This document shows positions 48,212-55,621 of a stretch of 64,000 bases of DNA, piece by piece. The notes under the pieces were generated by a model that saw only the letters and a list, made by a program, of their open reading frames with translations, made no database searches and was not told the origin of the DNA. The stretch lies in assembly GCF_020091585.1 (NCBI RefSeq), contig NZ_CP083582.1, positions 558,001 through 622,000 of the forward strand, given 5' to 3'. The DNA is from Kovacikia minuta CCNUW1. GTDB lineage: Bacteria > Cyanobacteriota > Cyanobacteriia > Leptolyngbyales > Leptolyngbyaceae. Both the position numbers and the translations under genes were made by a program. Each line of letters starts with the position of its first letter. Position 1 is the stretch's first letter.

Positions 48212-48606
48212 GCTGGAGATTCAAGCTTGGCTTGAAGTCTGGCTTGCAGTTTAGCTTTCTGCGTCTGAAGCTTCTCCCAAACAGCTTCTTGACCAGGTGG
48301 CGGCGGCATCCTGGCAATTTTGGCGGTTAATTCACGGTTTTGTTCTTCGTAATACTTTTGTAACTCTGCCGCCTCTTGCAGGACAGCCTGATATTCTGCC
48401 TCAACTTCAGCACGATTCGCCTGAATATAGGCAAGAGCCGCTTCGATTTGGGCATCGGTGAGATTAAAGAGACTCCGAATGAACTTGGGAGGATATTGGG
48501 CAGCCACGTAATCCATCACATCGTAGAGAGTGATGCGCGTACCTGAAATCGTCAGTCCCCATTCTGTGCGAATGATCAAAGGCTGTCCATTTGATGCCAG
48601 AGCCAT
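48208..48606 (-). CDS. DUF433-domain protein (putative antitoxin)
   Basis: The 132-residue protein has the DUF433 winged-helix core (about 15-60; GTRITLYDVMDYV, then FNLTDAQIEAALAYI), followed by a long charged coiled-coil tail (about 65-130) that is unusual for the family. It pairs with the PIN-like gene and would bind DNA and neutralise it. Confidence 0.78.
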   Translation of the reverse strand: MALASNGQPLIIRTEWGLTISGTRITLYDVMDYVAAQYPPKFIRSLFNLTDAQIEAALAYIQANRAEVEAEYQAVLQEAAELQKYYEEQNRELTAKIARMPPPPGQEAVWEKLQTQKAKLQARLQAKLESPA

Positions 48607-48892
48607 ACCCTTGCCCCTCAGAAATTACTCTATGTTAACTCCCTATAAACCACGTCCATTCCCAGAGTTGAATTAATCGGCAGAGGTTGCGGCAACACTC
48701 GCTCGTCTGGAACTAGAGGAAGCCAACAAACTAAATGTGATCGCCCCTCAACACTCCTGATTCAACGCGATCGCACCCCCCAATTTTCCTTCCAACGACG
48801 CCTCAATTAGTTGGACAAATAACTTGTAACGGGGTTGGCGATCGTACAATCTCGAAACGGTAAATTTCGTGCCTCAACCCAGCTTGGCTGGA

Positions 48893-49258
48893 TTAATCCA
48901 GCATTACAAAGACATACTTCTGCCCAATGTCTTGTTCCTGATCGAATCCCTCTTCTCGTGCAATTTCCCCTGTCCAGTCTAAAACCCGCTGGCGCAACTC
49001 TGGATCGTCTGGTAGCTCAATGCATAACTTTCCAGTATTCTCAGAATCTCCATCATCATCAATTTCCACTGCAAACACCTGGACGGCACCCGCATTGAAC
49101 GCTTCCTGAATAAATTCGATAGACTCTTCCGTGCTACCCAGAATACCGAGGCTTCTCGGCTTACTACCATTTTGCAACCAGTGCATAACCTCAGCAGATT
49201 CAGTATTTTCGATAAGGTTTAGACAAAATGCGTCATTTTGCTCTTTGGTACCGGTCAT
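48893..49258 (-). CDS. Acidic protein of unknown function
   Basis: The 121-residue acidic protein looks like a single alpha/beta domain: an alternating helix-strand N-terminus (SIEFIQEAFNAGAVQVFAVEIDDDG in pattern) and a C-terminal ELRQRVLDWTGEIAREEG helix. The ending GQKYVFVMLD is strand-like. I do not recognise the family. Lying in a toxin-antitoxin island, it could be an antidote or immunity protein; this is only a guess. Confidence 0.65.
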   Translation of the reverse strand: MTGTKEQNDAFCLNLIENTESAEVMHWLQNGSKPRSLGILGSTEESIEFIQEAFNAGAVQVFAVEIDDDGDSENTGKLCIELPDDPELRQRVLDWTGEIAREEGFDQEQDIGQKYVFVMLD

Positions 49259-49333
49259 CGCTACTTTCTCCTAAGTCCCAAACATTCCAATTTGTATAAT
49301 TCCCAACCTGGTCTAGCGATAACTCATAGAACT

Positions 49334-49620
49334 TCAACTTCAACTTGCTTTCAGCAGCTTTTCTTTCAGCCAGGAATCTAAAAGCACCTCAACCGAAACT
49401 TGCTGCTCTTTAGCGACCTCCAGAAGCTTGCCCATCAAATATCCATCCACTGAAACCAAATATTGATTTCGTTTGAGGTCAATATCAAAAAATGCTTCTG
49501 GTAGTTCGCTTTTATACTCACCCATGTCGTGAGTGTCAAAGAATTCTACGACTTCCTGATGGGAATTGAACTGAGGTAACTTTTCAGTCTCACTTTCTGC
49601 CATACAGTTACCTCTCCTTA
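49334..49620 (-). repeat. Duplicated 287-bp block, copy B
   Basis: Nearly identical to 47520-47806, same orientation, 1814 bases apart. Confidence 0.9.
49340..49603 (-). CDS. CopG/BrnA-like antitoxin, copy B (beside a broken BrnT)
   Basis: 87 residues, starting at ATG 49603 with GGAGAGG ahead; the frame extends to 49639 but homology to copy A begins at the ATG. It differs from copy A by Glu31 to Lys, Ile60 to Leu and Arg67 to Gln. Its start lies 4 bases after the stop of a BrnT-like frame, the native toxin-antitoxin order, so this is the ancestral location. Confidence 0.85.
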   Translation of the reverse strand: MAESETEKLPQFNSHQEVVEFFDTHDMGEYKSELPEAFFDIDLKRNQYLVSVDGYLMGKLLEVAKEQQVSVEVLLDSWLKEKLLKAS

Positions 49621-49838
49621 TCTGCCATATCTCTTGCACTTAAAATTAGAGCTTGAGCGGAGGGCTTATAAATAAACAGCACTGCTAAATAACGTCCAGC
49701 ATCCGTTTGTCCTAAAGCAAGATATACGGCTTCCCCCTTGCGATCACCCTTCTCCACAAATCGAAATTTGGGTTTGTTGCCGAGTACCTCTTCTACTTCA
49801 TCAACCTCAACAACGTTATGCTACGACCACCGACACAA
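49608..49838 (-). pseudogene. BrnT-family toxin remnant
   Basis: A frame ending at TAA 49610-49608 reads HNVVEVDEVEEVLG, then KPKFRFVEKGDRKGEAVYLALG and closes TDAGRYLAVLFIYKPSAQAL-ILSARDMADKER: the BrnT pattern (ribonuclease toxin of type II). It is too degenerate at the N-terminus: a TAG stands at 49823-49821 and only five codons from a TTG at 49838 precede it, and no start follows for most of the domain. The toxin is therefore inactive as sequenced, while its antitoxin is kept. Confidence 0.7.
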
Positions 49839-49841
49839 CTC

Positions 49842-50168
49842 TCAGGAGCCTCCAATTTCAATCACTTCTCCTGAAGCAATGGTATCCAGTACATTAAGAG
49901 CATCTGGCATCAGGGGAAGTAAATCAGAAAGTTTGTCACTAGGTGCTACAAGAACAACAACTGCCACTCTGGCTTGCTGTAGATTTTGCTGATAACGCAA
50001 ATTTTGATCTGTGGTCAGGAGGATCGTGAAACCCTCCTGACTCATGAGTTCCAGCAATTCACCGTTCTTTTTCCCTGACCATCCCATCTCGACAACTGTG
50101 CGTACCTGGTAATCGGCAAGCTCACGCTTTAGAGGGCGTGGGGCACATTCATCAAGCAGGATTCGCAT
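49842..50168 (-). CDS. DUF5615-type PIN-like toxin
   Basis: The 108-residue protein starts MRILLDECAPRPL and has VVEMGWSGKKNGELLELM and ILLTTDQNLRYQQN, the classic DUF5615 pattern with acidic active-site-like positions (Asp6, Glu7, Asp-54 region). It overlaps the DUF433 gene by 17 bases. Predicted nuclease toxin. Confidence 0.85.
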   Translation of the reverse strand: MRILLDECAPRPLKRELADYQVRTVVEMGWSGKKNGELLELMSQEGFTILLTTDQNLRYQQNLQQARVAVVVLVAPSDKLSDLLPLMPDALNVLDTIASGEVIEIGGS

Positions 50169-50376
50169 AGGCTGTCAACATTTTCTTTGCTAATTCAAGG
50201 GCTGCGATCGCCTGTTCTCGACTGACGCTAGGGAAATGATCTAGAAATACCTCTAATGAATCACCAGCCTCAAGATAATCCAGTAGGGTTCTCATTGGTA
50301 CACGGGTTCCAACAAAAACAGGAGTCCCTCCTAGAATGTCAGGATCGCTATGAACAACACGGGAGGTTGATGCCAT
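50152..50376 (-). CDS. DUF433-domain antitoxin
   Basis: Starting at ATG 50376 (an upstream start at 50391 is possible) gives 74 residues with the DUF433 signature DPDILGGTPVFVGTRVPM and a helix LEVFLDHFPSVSREQAIAALELA in pattern. It precedes the toxin, as usual. Confidence 0.87.
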   Translation of the reverse strand: MASTSRVVHSDPDILGGTPVFVGTRVPMRTLLDYLEAGDSLEVFLDHFPSVSREQAIAALELAKKMLTAYANPA

Positions 50377-50473
50377 AACAAATACAGCCAAATGAATACA
50401 ATCTCTATATAAAGATCTTATCGTAAAGTCATTTGATAGACCTCACATAAGATGGAGTCGGGTACAAATCGTT

Positions 50474-52228
50474 TTAAGAAGCGGCTAGTTCTGGGGTATT
50501 GGTCAGGTTGACCAGGATTTGGCGCATTTCGGCAATCGCCCGTTCCTGTTCACCGCCCGCTTCCTGTACCTGAGACATACTGCCAGCGAGGCTTTCCAGC
50601 TTGTGGCGTAAGCCGTCTACGTTGTCTTGAATCGGTTGCAGCATTTCCTGGTAAAGGTTAACGCGCCCCCACAGTTCGGCAACTTCGCGGCGGCGATCGA
50701 GCAATTTTTGCTCCTGTTGCTTCAGGTCGTTGCGTTTATTTTCCTGCTCAGCGGTTTGGCTGGTGACTAACCCTTGCGCCTGACCGATCGCAGTCCGCAT
50801 CTGTTCAATCTGGCTCTCCAGTTTGTGGAGTTCATCCGCTTGCTGGTGCCGCAAGGCTTCAATCTGGCTCAAAATTGGACCCAGATCGATCTCATCCTCC
50901 TGTCCGTTGCCATCAGAATGACCTTGACGACGGCGTAGAACAGCCTGATGCCGATTCAGAAGATTTTTGCGTTCCCGCAGATTACGCCGTTGACCGACCA
51001 GCGTCTCATTTAACATCTGGTAGCCATCCTGCTCATCCGCCAACTCGTTTTCCAGGTTGAGGTCAAGCCCGTTAGCCGCTTCAATCTTTGCCTTGATCTG
51101 ATCAATCTCTTGCTGCTTCAGTTGCAGTTCTTCTTCCTGGCTTTCGACAAACTGAGACAGCTTTTGCAAGTCACGTTCCAAATCCTGGACGACTTTTTGC
51201 AGTTCATCCAGCGGAATCTTTTCTAGCGACTCTAAATCGACATGCTGCCCGATCGCCACCTTCTCCGAGGAATCCGCTAAACGATAGACCTGCTGGTGCA
51301 AATCTTCCTGATTTTGCAGTTGCACACCCAGCATTTGAGCCGATTCCTGCTTCTGATTCAGGGAACTCTGCTGCACCTTTAGCTCTGCCCGTGCCTGCTC
51401 CAGGGATTCCTGTGCCTGATGCCACTCCTGCCAGCGCTGGTGGATATCCTGCGCCTGCTGATCGACTTCGGCTTGCATTTGTTGCGTGGTCGAACGCTGT
51501 TGCTCCAGGGTTTGCCAGTGCTGGGTGAGGGAGTTCTGCTGTTGGGTCAAAATCTCCAAAGATTGATTCAGGTCTTCCCGTACCGACTCGGTGGCTGGAA
51601 TGGCACCTGAAAGCCGATTCAGGAGTTCCTGAATTGCGTTCGCCTGTTCATCGTCGAGAAAAGCAGACTGCTGAAACTCTGCCTGCTTCTCCTCAAAGCG
51701 GCGCATTTCGCCCCGCAGATGATCCCAGGCTCCTTCAAGTTCCTGGCGGTTGCGATCGAACTCATCCCGTTGCCGAGTGACCTCTTCCCGCTGGGTTTCA
51801 ATTTCCTGTCGTTGTTGCTCCAGTTGCTCAAAGTCTTCTTCCATCTGCTGGAGTTGCTCGCGGCGGGCTTCCATCTCCATTTCCCGTCGGTTCAGCTCCT
51901 GACTTTGATAGGTGAGAGACTGCTTCCACTGTTCAATCTCTTCTTCCTGGGTTTTGAATTTTTCCTGTAAGCGGGAGAAATTTTGTAAAATGCTGACCAG
52001 CTGGCGACCTGCTTCCTGAACCCGCTGTACCTGCTTATTTGCAGTCAGATCAACCAGCAACAGGGCACCACCATTGTAGTTATTGGCTTCCTCGCAGACA
52101 ACCAGTTCTTCGCCAGGCACAGCACTCCAACTCTGTTCAGACCGCTGACAAGCCAGCAGTTTCAACTCTGCCCGACCGCCACCTAATAATCCACCAGTTT
52201 TCTTTTGTACTTCCGCTAGATACAGCAC
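50474..52228 (-). CDS. hmpF: HmpF-like coiled-coil pilus motility protein
   Basis: The 584-residue protein has an N-terminal globular segment (1-70; MLYLAEVQKKTGGLLGG) and about 500 residues of Gln/Glu-rich coiled coil. This is the pattern of HmpF, a protein needed for type IV pilus motility and located at cell junctions in filamentous cyanobacteria. It is divergent from hmpA across an 860-bp spacer, next to the whole hmp chemosensory set, which supports the call. Confidence 0.85.
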   Translation of the reverse strand: MLYLAEVQKKTGGLLGGGRAELKLLACQRSEQSWSAVPGEELVVCEEANNYNGGALLLVDLTANKQVQRVQEAGRQLVSILQNFSRLQEKFKTQEEEIEQWKQSLTYQSQELNRREMEMEARREQLQQMEEDFEQLEQQRQEIETQREEVTRQRDEFDRNRQELEGAWDHLRGEMRRFEEKQAEFQQSAFLDDEQANAIQELLNRLSGAIPATESVREDLNQSLEILTQQQNSLTQHWQTLEQQRSTTQQMQAEVDQQAQDIHQRWQEWHQAQESLEQARAELKVQQSSLNQKQESAQMLGVQLQNQEDLHQQVYRLADSSEKVAIGQHVDLESLEKIPLDELQKVVQDLERDLQKLSQFVESQEEELQLKQQEIDQIKAKIEAANGLDLNLENELADEQDGYQMLNETLVGQRRNLRERKNLLNRHQAVLRRRQGHSDGNGQEDEIDLGPILSQIEALRHQQADELHKLESQIEQMRTAIGQAQGLVTSQTAEQENKRNDLKQQEQKLLDRRREVAELWGRVNLYQEMLQPIQDNVDGLRHKLESLAGSMSQVQEAGGEQERAIAEMRQILVNLTNTPELAAS

Positions 52229-53088
52229 GCTGATAGTCCTCTTCTGTGTCTGTGCCTGTTTGAGATAATTTAACTTACTATTGATTGGTCGTTCCGTTAG
52301 ACCGAATGTAATGAGATAGACCTAGTGTAATGAGACAATTCTGGCAAGACAATCCTTGATTCGATCGCGACTAACTTCAGGCGAGGTCAATTAGAACTTT
52401 TCTACGCCCACAAAATCGCCCTAGATCGTCTAGAAATTGTTCTGATCCGCTCTTTAACTCATTCGGCAGCACTACAAGCACCGCCTACAAATTGGCGACG
52501 GTATGAACGTTGATGTCTGTCTCTTCCCATTGCCCTTTGAGGTCACCCTGAAAAACCTCTTAGATCTGCACCTTGAGGCTAATTTGCCCCATTTAACCTA
52601 AAACCTATCAGTTAATTAGTACATCCTGCCGTAAAAAAAGAACGTATCACTGATTTGTTTTGTCAGGCTACTCCGCCAGATTATTTATGGTTCTTACGAC
52701 AGGTCTATGCCTCTAAATCTAACATTGCTCTGTTCTGGGGTGGTAAAGAAGTGTAAAGAAGAGGAAACTTCCGTTAAAAATCCTGGCTTCTTAGCAAAAC
52801 GTAGCACTGCAAAGCTTACCCTACTTAGAAGTTGGGGATTTGAATACGCGCCCGATAAGTTCTAGAAGAACTGACCTGGAAGACTTTTAGAAGTTGCTGA
52901 AGCAGTGGGGAACGACTGGAATGAACCATCCACTTTAGAATTAGGAAAATTCTTAGATTCTATTTAGGAATATTTCAGAAGGAGTATAAAGGGTGTATCG
53001 TCCAGGGTTTTCTAAGCGGAAACTTGAGAAGTCTTGGCTTGTACCGTTGGCTTAGAGTTGAAATCGCCTCAGGAGATGGCACGAGTAC
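52229..53088. other. Spacer between hmpF and hmpA with gene remnants
   Basis: 860 bases without an intact gene. Two plus-strand frames look protein-like but have no starts and are short: about 52352-52515 (QLELFYAHKIALDRLEI, THSAALQAPPTNWRRY) and about 52624-52758 (KKERITDLFCQATPPDYLWF, then FWGGKEV and stop). They may be remains of one decayed gene. The promoters of both hmp transcripts must lie here but I cannot place them. Confidence 0.5.
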
Positions 53089-54453
53089 ATGCAGGGTAAG
53101 TTGAGTGAAATTGATATTCGCAGCATTCTGCAACTGATTGAGTTGGGGCAACGCACGGGTGAATTGTTTGTAGAAGCCTATCCCTCTCAGTTACCGAGTG
53201 TTGTAAATATTGGGAGCAAATATCTGCCAGAGAACCGTTCTGTACGATCGTCCCCAGCCCGTTCCTGGTTTGTCTTTTTTCTCAACGGGCGGATTGTTTA
53301 TGCTTCCGATTATGCCTCTGATTATAGTTCTGATCCAGACACCAGCCTGTCGCGCCTGTCGGATTATCTCCGCCGTTACAAAGTAGAGCTGTCACTGAAC
53401 CGATTGACCATTTCATCGGTGGCTCTGATCAGTGCGCCTGAATATGGTTATCTCTGGGCATTGCTGGAAAACCACACGCTCAATCCGGCTCAGGGACGCA
53501 GCATCATTCAAAGCATGGTGCACGAAACGCTGTTTGATCTGCTGAGCTTGCACCAGGGTTCCTTTATCTTTGAAGGGAGTCCTCCTCTATCGCCGCAGCT
53601 CACCACGCTGGAAATTGCCCCTTTATTAGCAAAAATCATGAAGCAGGTGCAGGCGTGGAAGCAGCTCCATCCGTTGATCCAGTCTCCGGATCAGTGCCCC
53701 TTGATTGCCGATCGGGACTTGCTGCAAAGCAACCTTTCAGCGGCGACATTTAATCGGTTTAGCCAATATGTGGATGGCAAAACATCGATTCGTCAGATTG
53801 CCCGCTATCTTCATCGAGACATTCTGACCGTTGCCAGGGCAATCTATACCTATGTTCAGCAGGGGATGATTCAAATCATTGATGCCCCTGGACGAGAGGG
53901 GCAGGCAGGCAAACAGGAGTCGGAAAATGCTCCGAAGACAATTCTTGCTAGAGAATTTGAGCTATGGCAGGCAACGAGAACCCCAAAAGTGGTCTGTATC
54001 GACGATGGCGTTACAATTCGTGAAACAGTGATCCACATCCTGGGCCAGAACGGGTATGAAATTAAGGCGATCGCTAACCCGTTGGAGGCATTAAGTTTGG
54101 TGTTTCAGCTTAAGCCTGATCTGATCCTTTGTGACATTGCAATGCCCGAACTGGATGGCTACGAAATCTGTGCCATGCTGCGCAAGTCCACGGCGTTCCG
54201 GCAAATCCCCATTGTGATGCTAACGGGTAAGGATGGATTTATCGATCGGGTCAAAGCAAGAATGGTTGGCGCGACTGACTACTTAACTAAACCGTTTGGA
54301 GAAAATGAGCTATTAATGTTAGTTGAAAAATATATTGGTCCAGGCAACTCCGAGCAGCGTCAATCGGATAAATCCGTAGCTGATTCTTTTGGGAATGGGG
54401 TAGAAATTGATATAACCGATTCAACTTCTAACTCTTCCCCGTCATTTAGCTAG
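53089..54453 (+). CDS. hmpA: PatA-like response regulator (PATAN domain + receiver)
   Basis: The 454-residue protein has an N-terminal PATAN/DUF4388-like domain (GKLSEIDIRSILQLIELG at 3-20) and a C-terminal receiver with acidic Asp-Asp (CIDDG), phosphoacceptor in LILCDIAMPE and a Lys in LTKPFG. PatA-type regulators act in pilus motility (PilG, PixG) and heterocyst patterning. As the first gene of this set it corresponds to HmpA/PilG. Confidence 0.88.
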   Translation: MQGKLSEIDIRSILQLIELGQRTGELFVEAYPSQLPSVVNIGSKYLPENRSVRSSPARSWFVFFLNGRIVYASDYASDYSSDPDTSLSRLSDYLRRYKVELSLNRLTISSVALISAPEYGYLWALLENHTLNPAQGRSIIQSMVHETLFDLLSLHQGSFIFEGSPPLSPQLTTLEIAPLLAKIMKQVQAWKQLHPLIQSPDQCPLIADRDLLQSNLSAATFNRFSQYVDGKTSIRQIARYLHRDILTVARAIYTYVQQGMIQIIDAPGREGQAGKQESENAPKTILAREFELWQATRTPKVVCIDDGVTIRETVIHILGQNGYEIKAIANPLEALSLVFQLKPDLILCDIAMPELDGYEICAMLRKSTAFRQIPIVMLTGKDGFIDRVKARMVGATDYLTKPFGENELLMLVEKYIGPGNSEQRQSDKSVADSFGNGVEIDITDSTSNSSPSFS

Positions 54454-54560
54454 AGATTGGGGGTACCTTATTGATTATTAGAGTCTAAGGTGAATACTTT
54501 AAGGTAAGAAACGTTGCGGCTTTCCATTCACGTTTCAGCCGACAGGCAGGTATAAGGATT

Positions 54561-54926
54561 ATGAGTACAGTTTTAGTCGTGGAAGATAGTGTTACCCAAC
54601 GAGAGATGATTTCAGACCTGTTAAGAGGAAGCGGCTTAAGCGTGACTGAAGCAAGCGATGGCGTGGAAGCACTGGAGCAGATTCAGGGGCGGCGTCCCGA
54701 TCTGGTTGTGCTGGATATTGTGATGCCTCGCATGAATGGATATGAGGTTTGTCGGCGGCTAAAAGCAGATCCAAAGACTCAGGATGTACCCGTGGTGATG
54801 TGTTCATCTAAGGGGGAAGAATTCGATCGGTACTGGGGGATGAAGCAGGGTGCAGATGCCTATATTGCCAAACCTTTTCAGCCAACTGAGCTGGTGGGAA
54901 CCGTGAAACAACTGTTGCGAGGTTAA
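54561..54926 (+). CDS. hmpB: CheY-like response regulator
   Basis: The 121-residue single receiver has acidic Glu8-Asp9, phosphoacceptor Asp52 (VVLDIVMPRMNG) and Lys104 (AKPF). It lies 107 bases after hmpA, 11 bases before the CheW gene, matching HmpB/PilH. Confidence 0.92.
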   Translation: MSTVLVVEDSVTQREMISDLLRGSGLSVTEASDGVEALEQIQGRRPDLVVLDIVMPRMNGYEVCRRLKADPKTQDVPVVMCSSKGEEFDRYWGMKQGADAYIAKPFQPTELVGTVKQLLRG

Positions 54927-54937
54927 ATGTCAGTGGA

Positions 54938-55468
54938 ATGGTAGGGAATCCGGACTTTTTAACAGGGCGAGGGCAGGATCAGGCTCCTGAATTTCAGGAA
55001 CTGGAAAGTCCTGAAGGTGAGTTGCATTTGCGGTTTTATGTCACCTCAGGAAACGAGTTTGCCCTGCCTGCGACGGGGATTCGGGAGGTCATTTCTCCTT
55101 CTCCCGACCGGATAACGCCTGTTCCCAATGTTTCTCCGCTGCTTTTGGGCACATTGAATGTGCGGGGAAGAGTAGTCTGGGTTGCTGATTTGGGGCAATT
55201 TTTAGGCGATCCAACCCCCTTAAACACCGATCGCCCTGAAGTTCCTGTTGTCGCTGTTGAGGATCAGGACATCATGCTGGGACTTGCAGTGGATCGAATT
55301 GTGGGAATGGACTGGCTCGATATCGAAGAAATTCAACTGCCGACTAATGTTCCAGACAGTGTGGCTCCCTTTTTGCGGGGTGAGTGGTTGTTAGATCAGC
55401 AGGCAAATAAGTTTCTGCGGCTGTTAGACCAGGTGGCAATTCTGCGTTCAGCGCGTTGGGCAGCCTAG
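54938..55468 (+). CDS. hmpC: CheW-like adaptor protein
   Basis: The 176-residue protein is a CheW domain: LRFYVTSGNEFALPATGIREVI, then PLLLGTLNVRGRVVWVADL in pattern and a GLAVDRIVGM segment. It couples the receptor (HmpD) to the CheA kinase (HmpE). Start ATG 54938, 11 bases after hmpB. Confidence 0.92.
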   Translation: MVGNPDFLTGRGQDQAPEFQELESPEGELHLRFYVTSGNEFALPATGIREVISPSPDRITPVPNVSPLLLGTLNVRGRVVWVADLGQFLGDPTPLNTDRPEVPVVAVEDQDIMLGLAVDRIVGMDWLDIEEIQLPTNVPDSVAPFLRGEWLLDQQANKFLRLLDQVAILRSARWAA

Positions 55469-55621
55469 ACAGGAGAATTAAGGTGAAAAAAAATAAAACT
55501 GCAAGTAAAACTGAGGAACAGATCGCAGGAATTCAGCCAGGGGGAGGCACTCACCCCAGATTGAGACAACCCTCCAAACCAACCAGGCAACAGCACTCAA
55601 GACTCTACCGGGAGAAGGCAA

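Noticed and set aside
48680-48755. Short plus-strand frame SAEVAATLARLELEEANK as a gene
   Set aside because: Only about 28 codons with no start codon; at most a remnant.
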